Notes: a model not told the origin generated them from the sequence alone. Positions 1 to 7,207 are shown, numbered from the stretch's first letter. The stretch is 64,000 nucleotides of DNA from an uncultured bacterium (GCA_905214715.1 CAJMMT010000005.1:89648-153647); one strand, 5' to 3'. Made by a program: numbers and translations.

Positions 1-1966
1 CAGGAGTGAAGCTCTTGCCTCGGCTGCTTATACGCAAGGTGTTTTTCCCTTGCTGACACATTACTCCGCTCTCGCATATGAAGATGACTCCTTTGGGAAC
101 AGCTGTTGCTGTGGCATGACTGAATGTAGTGAAATTGCTTATCAGTTCCACAGGACGCCAGTATTGGCGCTCGATACCGTTGCGACTGAATTCTTCATGT
201 TCAAGTCTCCATATTCCTTCGTCTGTAAAGGCGAGAAGTGAATTTTTTCCTCCTGTGCCGCTACCGGTAAAACGGATAACGCAACGTATATCGCCATCAT
301 ATCCTGCGAAAACCGACCTGCATTCTTCGGGATACCATCCTGCTGTTTCGGTTGCCGAGCAATAAAGCGTTCCTTTCTCTTTTTTATAATATTCATCTGT
401 GTTACCTATTATGGTTCCTGTCGTGAACAATCCATATTTCCAGTCGGGTTGTGAGCCTGACTGCTCCATACTCCAGCGGCTTCCTCCGCACGTGAGTTTC
501 TCCATACGGTATATGCGATGACGATTGTTAATACGGTCCTCCACTACGATTTCAGTTACATCATCGACCTTATGGAATAAGAATTCCGGTCCCGTGCCGT
601 CGGTTCCCCACCCTTCGCTGTCCGGCTGTTCAATATATCCGGTGGTTCCGTTATGAGGTATCCCGATATATATCTTTATCCCTGTATCCATGTCAGGTTC
701 GGGCCATAAGTCATATTCCGATTTCACACATGAACTCAGAAGAGACGGAGTTGCATCGCCAAATCTGTTGCTTATATTAGCCATGATATCGCAACCGGAT
801 GCCGTCAGCATCACATACCCTTTTCCGGGTCTTGCCGATATATAATCGGGTCTGCTTATGGTACGTTTGCTGTCGTATATGGTTTTGATCGCAATGTCGG
901 GCAATATCCAGATTCCGGTTTCCGGCAGTGAATCTACGGGTATGCTTCCTATAAGAGTGTACCCTTCCGGATCGAACAATTTATGGGTTACGGCCGCGTT
1001 GTCGGGAGAGTATAGTATTCCCGGTTTCAGTGCCTCTTCATTTTTAAAGCTGAATGAAAGTTGACCATCTTTAAAAGTTGCCGGACAAGGTTCTTCACCG
1101 GGCGTTATGCGCGTAGCCTTACCGGTATTGACAGCCGGATATGCCTCACCGGTCCCGGCGGCGAAGATATCGATGCATTCTATTTTATCTTTCCATAAAG
1201 AGTCGCTTATGAAATTTCTCCATTTGGAATTACCTTCCGAATCGGGTAGCGACAGTGCGAGTTTTAGCGGACGGCGATACAGCCGTGTATTGAGAATAGC
1301 GGTATTGTTTGAAAAAGATACACCCGTAAACACCACCTTCCAGCGGTTCTCGTTTCCTCTTACGGTTATGGGTGCCGAAGCCAAACATTTTTCGCCGTTT
1401 TTCAGTCTGAGGCTATAATATAGAGTAAAAGGTTCGGTGAAAGCCCCTTTGTCGGTTACCTTGGCTGCGAATTCTTTAAGCACGGTGTGGGTGCCGCTGA
1501 TGATTCTGTCGAATTCAGCGTCGGTAAGCCAACCGCCGCCGGAAATAAAACTCTCGAATGCGCCATGGCGATCCTCCTCGCAGGGTACGGTTACTCTCAG
1601 CGAAGGGCAATTGTCGGCAAGGACATTATATCCCTCCAGGCTGCTGCGCACGGCGGCAAACTGAATGTCGGGCAGACGGATGGAAGGAAAAATTGTTTCG
1701 ATCGGTGGCTGAGGCATAGCGACATCATCGCAATTACCCTCGATATGTTTCCTTATCCAATCACCAAGCGAAATGTCGAACCCCGATATCGCGGCCACCT
1801 CGCCCGGTTCCGCCTCATAATCGCTTACATCTTGATTTCTCTTCCTGAACCTGAAGAAAAGAGCCCGGTCCTTACGACCAAGATATCCCGAGGCCCCCTC
1901 ACGGAATCCGGTATACCCTGAATTCCTGTTATAACTGTTGTTTCCCATATTCATATCCGTTCCCAT
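1..1966 (-). CDS. Large uncharacterised protein, 5' part only (runs off the left edge)
   Basis: The complement is open from an ATG at 1966 to base 1 with no stop, giving at least 655 residues; the C-terminus lies outside the window. There is no signal peptide and no membrane segment. The protein begins with a polar Asn/Gly-rich stretch, followed by beta-rich sequence. The last 80 visible residues (LLAFTDEGIWRLE, then VPKGVIFICESGVM) recall a pattern I associate with Bacteroidales phage and prophage virion proteins, where a line like 'text used as start-up value' precedes 'seen as a running marker'; this is weak recall, not a domain call. In-frame ATGs also lie at 1954 and 1948, so the exact start is open. 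Base composition resembles the core genome more than the AT-rich island to its right. Function unknown; a phage structural or tail-associated role is only a guess. Confidence 0.6.
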   Translation of the reverse strand, partial: MGTDMNMGNNSYNRNSGYTGFREGASGYLGRKDRALFFRFRKRNQDVSDYEAEPGEVAAISGFDISLGDWIRKHIEGNCDDVAMPQPPIETIFPSIRLPDIQFAAVRSSLEGYNVLADNCPSLRVTVPCEEDRHGAFESFISGGGWLTDAEFDRIISGTHTVLKEFAAKVTDKGAFTEPFTLYYSLRLKNGEKCLASAPITVRGNENRWKVVFTGVSFSNNTAILNTRLYRRPLKLALSLPDSEGNSKWRNFISDSLWKDKIECIDIFAAGTGEAYPAVNTGKATRITPGEEPCPATFKDGQLSFSFKNEEALKPGILYSPDNAAVTHKLFDPEGYTLIGSIPVDSLPETGIWILPDIAIKTIYDSKRTISRPDYISARPGKGYVMLTASGCDIMANISNRFGDATPSLLSSCVKSEYDLWPEPDMDTGIKIYIGIPHNGTTGYIEQPDSEGWGTDGTGPEFLFHKVDDVTEIVVEDRINNRHRIYRMEKLTCGGSRWSMEQSGSQPDWKYGLFTTGTIIGNTDEYYKKEKGTLYCSATETAGWYPEECRSVFAGYDGDIRCVIRFTGSGTGGKNSLLAFTDEGIWRLEHEEFSRNGIERQYWRPVELISNFTTFSHATATAVPKGVIFICESGVMCQQGKNTLRISSRGKSFTP

Positions 1967-2005
1967 AAAAAAGCACTTGAAGAGTATCTTTTAAAAATTC
2001 GAAAG

Positions 2006-2013
2006 CGAAGATA
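2006..2013 (-). promoter_or_regulatory. Possible -7 box for the leftward gene at 1966
   Basis: On the minus strand the sequence reads TATCTTCG, one base off the Bacteroidetes TAnnTTTG -7 consensus, about 40 bp upstream of the ATG at 1966. No convincing TTTG -33 element is seen, so this is tentative. Confidence 0.3.
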
Positions 2014-2182
2014 AAAAGGGAACTAACCACCTGTCTTTTATCCATCTCACTCTAATAAATTTCCTCCATCTCATAATTATAAATAGTCCTTAGGTTTCAA
2101 TAAAAAGGTAGTAGTTGTTGAGACAATTGTATTGTAGGGGTATTGTATTTTTAGTTTTGGTTTTATTTTTAATGAATTTTTT

Positions 2183-2213
2183 TTTGGAGGAGATGAAAAA
2201 AACTATATATTTG
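2183..2213 (+). promoter_or_regulatory. Bacteroidetes-type promoter
   Basis: A TTTG (2183-2186) and a perfect TAnnTTTG box, TATATTTG (2206-2213), are separated by 19 bp, the spacing expected for the Bacteroidetes primary sigma factor. The start of transcription should fall near 2220. It would drive the structured RNA region at 2220-2530 and, on readthrough, the truncated radical SAM gene at 2567. Confidence 0.6.
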
Positions 2214-2221
2214 CAAGAGAT

Positions 2222-2302
2222 ATGGGTTTTGATATAATTAATCCCCATACGCCCACGCCGATTCTTGATTTTCAAGAGGGAGGTGGGATACATATTAAAT
2301 AA
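2222..2302 (+). CDS. Possible 26-residue peptide, alternative to a purely non-coding reading
   Basis: An ATG at 2222, two bases after the predicted transcription start, opens 26 codons ending in TAA at 2300. The product has a hydrophobic N-terminal part, a Thr/Pro stretch (HTPTP) and a GGG followed by IHIK. A short peptide next to a radical SAM gene invites the idea of a modified-peptide precursor, and a GG motif is common in leader peptides. The translation start would be leaderless, there is no homology I recognise, and the same bases take part in RNA pairing, so the call is weak. Confidence 0.22.
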   Translation: MGFDIINPHTPTPILDFQEGGGIHIK

Positions 2303-2486
2303 AAAGCGTGTACTAAGCTTTTTTCTTGGCTCATAAGAATCTCGCAAATTCTACACTCACTGTCAAGAAATCTGCAACGGTAGATGCCTCGGGTATGCAT
2401 ATACAATCTCAAAAGATTCTATATCCATATCGGCGTGGGTCTCTGCGTTGCTCTTTCTTCAGTGATGGCAATGCGAGAGCCTTTAT

Positions 2487-2530
2487 GAGCGGGAAGAGCA
2501 ATAAGTTCAGATTCCCGCGCTTGTTTTTTT
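2487..2530 (+). terminator. Rho-independent terminator-like hairpin
   Basis: GCGGGAA (2489-2495) pairs perfectly with TTCCCGC (2512-2518), with one further outer pair after a mismatch, and is followed by TTGTTTTTTT (2521-2530). It ends the candidate RNA just before the gene at 2567. A second, weaker hairpin (CCTGT/ACAGG near 2534-2553) with a following T run lies between it and the ATG, so the leader may be an attenuator. Confidence 0.55.
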
Positions 2531-2566
2531 GCCCTGTTTAGGAATCGGACAGGAGTTTTTTCTTTT

Positions 2567-2863
2567 ATGTCAGATTTCGATACCACTACACTTAATCTGA
2601 AACCTATAGACTCAATTTGGGATATTGAGCATTCGGGCAAAAGAAGAGTTTGCATGTTAATGATTACTCACAGATGTAATCTTAAGTGTTCATATTGTTA
2701 TGAGACTTATAAGGACATGCAGGACATGAACGTAGAAGATGCGAAACGTATTATTATCCAAGAGTCAGAGTTCGTAAAACAATCAGATAAATTTGAAGAA
2801 ATTCAGATTGATTTCATGGGAGGAGAGCCTCTATCCTTAGGAATACATATTTGTGAAACTTAA
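2567..2863 (+). pseudogene. Truncated radical SAM protein (N-terminal third only)
   Basis: The 98 residues match the N-terminus of radical SAM/SPASM-type peptide or sulfatase maturases. The 4Fe-4S motif is intact as CNLKCSYC in the usual hydrophobic-THRC context, and the next family hallmark, the SAM-binding MGGEPL, is present near residue 90. The frame then leaves the family and stops after eight more residues (ending IHICET). Full family members run about 350-450 residues, so the rest of the barrel and the SPASM domain are missing. The break falls 12 bp before the next gene, in sequence that looks like that gene's own leader, suggesting a deletion or recombination joint. It cannot be a complete enzyme; it could still be expressed as a fragment. 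Neighbours are small secreted proteins, not a recognisable peptide-maturation operon. Confidence 0.75.
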
Positions 2864-2874
2864 ATTTAAAAAAT

Positions 2875-3534
2875 ATGAAAAAATATTTAATTTTAATTAC
2901 TATTTGCTTATATGCTGTATACGCAAATGCAAGCCTATTATCTGGTATTATGCGTAAACAAACATATTATCCAACCTATACGCTTGGCTTCAATGGCGGC
3001 ATTGATGTGTACAATTGTTCTGGTACATCAGTGTCCATCATATGTGGAGATCTTACTTTTGGCAATGCCCCTTCCGCTACTTTTGTTAAAGATTTAAAAT
3101 CAGGAGATTCGCTTTATCGTTGTTCCGGACCTTATGGAAAAGTAGAGTATGTTGTCTCGCCAGACAATGAACATCTTTGTCAAGTTATGTATATGTACGG
3201 AGAATGGACTGCGACAACATGGTACACGGCATCAAGAGATGAACAACTTGCCTTTTATGAAGCGAATAAAAACTGCAGGACAGAGGGCTTAAAATTCGAT
3301 TATGATTGGGAAGGTTCTTCATCAAGCGGTTCATCCAGTCACTATTCAAATAGTAGCTCCTCATGTACTAATTGTGGAGGTACAGGTATTAACAAAACTC
3401 CAAACACTGGTGGAAGTGTAACATCATGGATAAAATATTATAATCACAAAGGTGATAAATGTCCATATTGTGGTAGATATAGTGAGCATTTTCACGACAA
3501 ATGTGCTCATTGTATGGGCAGCGGCCATGAATAG
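2875..3534 (+). CDS. Secreted Cys-rich protein with zinc-ribbon-like C-terminus
   Basis: A 219-residue product with a clear signal peptide (MKKYLILITICLYAVYANA). The middle is beta-rich and unrecognised. A Ser-rich linker (about 150-165) leads to paired Cys motifs: CTNCGGTG, CPYCGR and CAHCMGSGH, with His residues between (HFHDKC). The CxxCGGTG and CxHCxGSG motifs resemble DnaJ-type zinc-binding knuckles, so I infer a structural metal site in a periplasmic or surface protein. Proteins of this type occur in Bacteroidales near MORN-repeat proteins, as here (4407-5495). No catalytic motif is visible; function unknown. The gene starts 11 bases after the stop of the broken radical SAM gene, in low-GC sequence with an A-rich region before the ATG instead of a Shine-Dalgarno. 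Confidence 0.8.
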   Translation: MKKYLILITICLYAVYANASLLSGIMRKQTYYPTYTLGFNGGIDVYNCSGTSVSIICGDLTFGNAPSATFVKDLKSGDSLYRCSGPYGKVEYVVSPDNEHLCQVMYMYGEWTATTWYTASRDEQLAFYEANKNCRTEGLKFDYDWEGSSSSGSSSHYSNSSSSCTNCGGTGINKTPNTGGSVTSWIKYYNHKGDKCPYCGRYSEHFHDKCAHCMGSGHE

Positions 3535-3988
3535 AGATGAATAGGAGTATACTATGGTGTTCATAACGTTTTGGAAAACTACTATAAATTATGGACTTTT
3601 TATATTTCTGGTCTCAATTTTAATTCAGTTGAGACTAATGCGGAATTCAAGTTCCGGTATTTAGAGTTTCATGCTGAACGTTATTTTTCAGAGCATTAAT
3701 GTTGTATATAACATATTCTTTATTTAAAACGAGATGTCAATTCAAAATGACATGACATACTAAATATAAAAGAAGAAGCGTTTTGCCTATCTATTATTGA
3801 GAAAACGTAGGAAATTTTGCAATGATGAGAGTATAACAAATTGTTTCTCACGCTGTGTAGGGGATGGCTATTACTCATATTCATCATAGGATTACCACTG
3901 ATTTCTCAATAGACGTGGTAAAGTTGTCTTACGCTTCTATATTAAATAAAATAAAATGAGCAATTAGGACAACTTGCTTTTTCAAAAA
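3535..3988. other. AT-rich gap with gene remnants and small inverted repeats
   Basis: No complete gene is seen. In the frame of the preceding gene, after its stop and one more stop, 3541-3699 is open for about 52 codons without a usual start codon and ends at TAA 3697; its aromatic-rich product looks protein-like but I cannot assign it. GTCTCAA (3611-3617) pairs with TTGAGAC (3629-3635). TATTGAGAAA (3795-3804) is repeated inverted at 3902-3911, bracketing about 117 bp. These fit an eroded insertion or gene, but none is diagnostic. Confidence 0.35.
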
Positions 3989-4441
3989 ATGAAAAAAATA
4001 CTTTTAGCATTTGTTGCTCTCACAGCAATCATTGCTGTGAGAGCAGAATCTACGGTGTATCTTTTAGTAGATGCCCGTCCAACAACCCCGACATTCCACG
4101 TGTTGTTTGAGGGTGCGAACAATGGAGAGACAGATATTAATTGTCCGTTCATTAAAAATCGTTTTGGACTCCTTCCTACTCATAAGAAAGCCGTCCAAAA
4201 AGTTACGTTTAAAAATGATGGTCGTACTGTACTTTCATATAAATATGAGAATGTAGCAGGTACAAGGGATATGTCAGATGCTATAACTTTAGATCTTCAA
4301 AACGGTGAAACCTATTATATACAACTCATTTCTGGTGATATTAAATATAAAATCAAAGAACTCACGGAAAAGGAGTACCTTAAAAAAATGAAGAAGAGAT
4401 CAGATTATGAAATCAATCCCGATATTGTTTGTGAAAAATAG
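3989..4441 (+). CDS. Small secreted protein of unknown function
   Basis: The ATG at 3989 gives 150 residues starting with a classic signal peptide (MKKILLAFVALTAIIAVRA); an upstream in-frame TTG at 3974 would place extra residues before it and is not preferred. The mature part is a compact beta-rich domain with a charged Lys/Glu C-terminal helix. It has no Cys pair of note, no lipobox and no membrane anchor, and I recognise no family. It overlaps the next gene by 35 bp, so the two are probably translated from one message. The signal-peptide codons contain a perfect 14-bp inverted repeat (4015-4045). Confidence 0.7.
   Translation: MKKILLAFVALTAIIAVRAESTVYLLVDARPTTPTFHVLFEGANNGETDINCPFIKNRFGLLPTHKKAVQKVTFKNDGRTVLSYKYENVAGTRDMSDAITLDLQNGETYYIQLISGDIKYKIKELTEKEYLKKMKKRSDYEINPDIVCEK
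4015..4045. repeat. Perfect 14-bp inverted repeat with 3-nt loop inside a coding sequence
   Basis: The arms 4015-4028 and 4032-4045 are exact reverse complements around TCA. The hairpin begins 26 nt after the ATG at 3989 and encodes the hydrophobic core of the signal peptide. In RNA it would be very stable (half of its pairs are G-C) and sits where it could slow translation or protect the message. Confidence 0.85.
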
Positions 4442-5495
4442 AATTTTATCGGCAATAATCTTGGGCTGTATAACGGTATCGCTATACGCTCAAGATTTTT
4501 GTGATATTTTTTTTCCGAATCCTTCCATTACTTATTATGGACAAGTAGGCACCAATGGGAAGGAAAGAAATGGAATGGGAATATTGAATCTAAAGAAGAA
4601 GGGTGTATATTGTGGCGACTTCAGTAGGAATAATTTTCATGGTTTTGGAATTCAAATCTCTAACAATGGCAAGACTATTTCAAAATGTGGAAATGCAAAA
4701 TTCTATGTCGGAAGATGGTTTAGAGGTAAAAAAGAAGGACGAGGTAAACTGTATGATGAGCATGGTAGTTTGATTTACGATGGAAATTTTTCAGATGATT
4801 TTCCCACATCATCAGAGTTTACTGTAAAAAATGATTCATTGAAATTTTCAGTTATGGTAATTGACGATGAATTGTTTATTGGAGAAACCATTAACGATAT
4901 ACCAAATGGATATGGGATTTTTCAAGATAATGAAGGTTTCCTTACATTTTGCCCAGTTCAAGGTGGTATGAAAAATGGTGTTGGTATAATGGTTTTACCT
5001 CCATCATATTGGGGAGTATTTAATATTGAGAATGAACTTTATTTTCCAATTGCCTTAAGTTCTGAAGATAAGGCTCGTGCAAATAAATATAAGATAAATA
5101 GGCAACATGAACGTGCCGAACTTTTGCAAACATTTTCTACGGTTTTAAGTGAAGGATTTGGCATGATGAACAATGTCAACAATATATTGTCTGGAAATTC
5201 ATCCGAAATTTACGCTAATGAAAACTTGGAAAACAAAAACAATTCTTCAAATATAAATTATAATGGTTCTACTGTCATAGGAGGTCAAAAATACAACATA
5301 GGCGAGCAGCAAAACTATAATAGTGATAAAGCAACATATAGTAAATATGTAGGTATGTTATCTGCCGCCTTTGCAGGAAATAGACAAGTGTCCTCTTCAG
5401 AAATTAAAACGTGGCAACAAAAGATGAAAGGGATAAGAAAAAAATGGATTGATCGAGGAAGAAAATTCCCTTATTCCGAACTTGAGGATCGATAA
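4407..5495 (+). CDS. Secreted MORN-repeat protein
   Basis: 362 residues. An N-terminal hydrophobic segment (about 12-28, ending SLYAQ) looks like a signal peptide. Residues about 40-200 hold degenerate MORN repeats: YYGQVGTNGKERNGMGIL, YCGDFSRNNFHGFGIQ, YVGRWFRGKKEGRGKL, FIGETINDIPNGYGIF, with the usual G-x-G/Y-x-G spacing. An Asn-rich linker (about 275-310) joins a short C-terminal helical domain rich in Lys/Trp (IKTWQQKMKGIRKKW, then FPYSELED), a tail I associate with other uncharacterised Bacteroidetes proteins. MORN repeats form elongated beta-hairpin arrays used for protein or membrane contact, so a scaffold role outside the inner membrane is likely; the partner is unknown. It overlaps the gene before it by 35 bp. 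Confidence 0.8.
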   Translation: MKSIPILFVKNRILSAIILGCITVSLYAQDFCDIFFPNPSITYYGQVGTNGKERNGMGILNLKKKGVYCGDFSRNNFHGFGIQISNNGKTISKCGNAKFYVGRWFRGKKEGRGKLYDEHGSLIYDGNFSDDFPTSSEFTVKNDSLKFSVMVIDDELFIGETINDIPNGYGIFQDNEGFLTFCPVQGGMKNGVGIMVLPPSYWGVFNIENELYFPIALSSEDKARANKYKINRQHERAELLQTFSTVLSEGFGMMNNVNNILSGNSSEIYANENLENKNNSSNINYNGSTVIGGQKYNIGEQQNYNSDKATYSKYVGMLSAAFAGNRQVSSSEIKTWQQKMKGIRKKWIDRGRKFPYSELEDR

Positions 5496-5522
5496 CATTT
5501 ATTTTTTGTTTCCCCATAGAAT

Positions 5523-5568
5523 GAGGTTGTGTCTGTAAAAACTTAATTACAACACAGCCTCTTTATAT
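5523..5568 (+). terminator. Terminator-like hairpin after the MORN gene
   Basis: GAGGTTGTGT (5523-5532) pairs with ACACAGCCTC (5552-5561), ten pairs with one G-U, 27 bp after the stop at 5495, followed by a short T-rich stretch. Confidence 0.5.
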
Positions 5569-5714
5569 CATAGCTTATATTGAATATCAACTATTTATAA
5601 TTCAAAGATTATATTAAGGATTCAAATTTGGATATGAGTTTTTTACGGATGGTAGAATGGGGACTATTTTTCTATTATCGATTGTCAGTGTTATAGAGAT
5701 AAGGTCATTGTCGG

Positions 5715-6056
5715 TCAGTTTTGAAAAAGGATGATTTTATCATTTTCCACATTTTTATAAAATGGGAGAAATTTACGCTTCATCCAGCCTTTTAACGTAT
5801 ATACACAAGGGTTTACTTCCTCACCAAATTCAAATAGTCCGGTTTCATAGAATGCCCAGCAATATCTATTGTATTCATCTATTGGAATTCGTTCGTCACC
5901 CGGAATCAAAATATGAAGATCCCAATCCGAGTCGGGACGAGCGTCTCCTCTGGCTCTTGAACCATAAAGGGCCATACAGGATCCTTTAGGAAGAATCTCG
6001 GCAGCTTTGGCTTTAAGAGCCGCGATAAGGCGGGAATATTTATCCATGTTTGTCAT
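5715..6056 (-). CDS. MNT-type nucleotidyltransferase domain protein
   Basis: 113 residues with the minimal nucleotidyltransferase signature GSRARGDARPDSDWDL at about 31-46: the GS helix start and the two metal-binding Asp of the D-x-D pair are present, and the third carboxylate probably lies in the EEVN segment near residue 81. Such small proteins usually pair with a HEPN RNase as antitoxins that AMPylate the toxin, or act as stand-alone transferases. No HEPN gene lies next to it; upstream is a broken rhuM gene and downstream a MORN gene, so it looks orphaned. Met-1 and Met-4 (MDKYS) are both possible starts. A TAnnTTTG box 36-43 bp upstream suggests its own promoter. Confidence 0.75.
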   Translation of the reverse strand: MTNMDKYSRLIAALKAKAAEILPKGSCMALYGSRARGDARPDSDWDLHILIPGDERIPIDEYNRYCWAFYETGLFEFGEEVNPCVYTLKGWMKRKFLPFYKNVENDKIILFQN

Positions 6057-6091
6057 AATTATATAACAACTGGTGGAAGATACTTATAGCG

Positions 6092-6099
6092 CAAAGGTA
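6092..6099 (-). promoter_or_regulatory. -7 box for the MNT gene
   Basis: The minus strand reads TACCTTTG, a perfect TAnnTTTG, about 36 bp before the ATG at 6056. The -33 element is not clear. Confidence 0.4.
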
Positions 6100-6157
6100 A
6101 TAAGGAATTTAGATAAAACCTATTAAAATTCCAAAATCTCCTACTAATGAGTCATAG

Positions 6158-6840
6158 CTACGAAGAATATTTGTCGAGCATCCAGCGGATATCTTTGTCG
6201 AAATCGGAGTCTATTTGCTGGGTGGGATTGAATAGATCGTATTCGGCCTCTGCTTTGGATTTGGCCTGCGTTGCCGATATGCTTCCTCGGTTGGGAAGAA
6301 TCTTATAGTCGTTGAAGGTCAGAAATTTATTGACACTTGCTGCAAACTGCTCCATATTGAACAGGTTGCCACGCTCTATCTGTCCTTCGATATAATCGAA
6401 GTATGAGGTCACGGTGCGCTCAAGCGAACGTATTTCTTTTTCAGTCAGATAGTTCTTGGCAATGCTGACATCGGACTTTAATATTCGGCCTTCGGGCGCA
6501 TACTTCCATGTTGTCAATCCTATATGCGGTTTTGTAGCTGGCTGTTGACGCGGTATCCTACACTTATTATGGCGTCGAGATTGTAGAAAGCTCTTTCTCG
6601 CTCAACCTGTCGATTTCCTTCGGTTTGAACTGTTCGAATTTTTTGAATAGTTGAATCTTCTGTCAGTTCTTCGGAGGAGAATATTTCTTTCAGATGATAG
6701 TTGATAGTATTGACTTCAACCCCGAAGAGTTCAGCCATAGCTTTCTGTGTGAGATAGATTGTCTCATTTTGGACAATAGCCTGTACCGTTCCGGAATTAT
6801 CGGGTAGATTATATAGTAAAAATTGTATTTCCTTTGCCAT
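6158..6840 (-). pseudogene. RhuM-family gene broken by an internal deletion
   Basis: Two frames together cover a RhuM (virulence protein, PF13310-type) gene. The first (6840-6520) has the N-terminal winged-helix-like part: YLTQKAMAELFGVEVNTINYHL, then AFYNLDAIISVGYRVNS. It should continue for roughly 100 or more residues but instead shifts frame and stops. The second frame (from about 6540 down to 6158) resumes with the C-terminal part, KPHIGLTTWKYAPEG and SDVSIAKNYLTEKEI, both typical of the family. Direct inspection of the joint near 6530-6545 shows family sequence on both sides, with the frame change exactly there, so a single deletion with frameshift explains it. RhuM proteins occur in genomic islands and defence regions; this copy should be inactive unless the two pieces work separately. 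Confidence 0.8.
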
Positions 6841-6965
6841 TGGTGGTATTTGCCGTGGGTTTATTGCCTCGTTAATTTTGCTTATTGTATTTTGATTTGC
6901 AGAGGTATGTAAATTTAGTGATTAATTGCAATATTGCAAATTTCTACCTACAATTATAATAAAAC
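6841..6965. other. AT-rich spacer with a 14-bp palindrome
   Basis: No gene. TTGCAATATTGCAA (6926-6939) is a perfect palindrome about 86 bp upstream of the rhuM start and could be an operator; otherwise I see only AT-rich sequence. Confidence 0.35.
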
Positions 6966-6998
6966 CCCAATCATCGCGCCGTCGGCGCGATGATTGGG
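6966..6998 (-). terminator. Strong terminator hairpin after the galactose operon
   Basis: A perfect 15-bp stem (6966-6980 with 6984-6998, loop GTC) including GATGATTGGG. Read leftward it is followed by GTTTTATT, so it fits termination of transcription from galM. Confidence 0.7.
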
Positions 6999-7009
6999 AA
7001 AAATAAACA

Positions 7010-7165
7010 ATTAAGACCGCGGGGTGCGCGTCGTCGTTCGCAAAGCGAACGCCAACGCTTACCCCACGGCTATTGTCTGAACGCCCTCTCCGGGGCGTTT
7101 CCTCCGGATATACGTTGTGCGAGTTGGATATCGCTGCGCGAACGCCCTCTCCGGGGCGTTTGCGT
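7010..7165. repeat. GC-rich dispersed repeat region
   Basis: Contains GAACGCCCTCTCCGGGGCGT twice (7079 and 7140), each a short stem, plus a GCGTTGGCGTTCGC block and a CCCCACGGCTATTGTCTG segment. Its reverse complement aligns with the last 70 bases of the window (CCCCGG.AGAGGGC...AATAGCCG.GGGGTA.GCG), and a shorter related piece lies near 12100. It is non-coding, sits between operons and looks like a genome-wide dispersed element. Confidence 0.55.
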
Positions 7166-7207
7166 CCGGGAGGGGGTTGTTGATCAGCTGTTTTGCCGGT
7201 TGGACGG

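Larger units (their letters stand above)
2220..2530 (+). ncRNA. Candidate structured RNA (untranslated leader or small RNA)
   Basis: The interval sits between a good promoter and a terminator-like hairpin with a T run. It contains several pairings: an exact 11-bp long-range helix, 2252-2262 with 2429-2439 (CCCACGCCGAT and its complement); a hairpin of 11 pairs with one bulge and one G-U, 2441-2451 with 2468-2479; small hairpins at 2263-2277 and 2405-2418; an A/T hairpin AAAAAGC/GCTTTTT around 2301-2323; and the closing terminator. It matches no RNA I know: not tmRNA, RNase P, SRP or 6S as far as I can judge. It could be an independent small RNA or an attenuating leader of the gene at 2567. 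A 26-codon open frame (2222-2302) overlaps its 5' end and is an alternative reading. Confidence 0.45.

Noticed and set aside
2090..2347. 85-codon minus frame in the leader region
   Set aside because: Lys/Asn-rich AT noise across the promoter; no family or start context.
2220..2530. tmRNA, RNase P RNA or retron RNA
   Set aside because: No tag reading frame, no conserved P RNA core, and no reverse transcriptase nearby.
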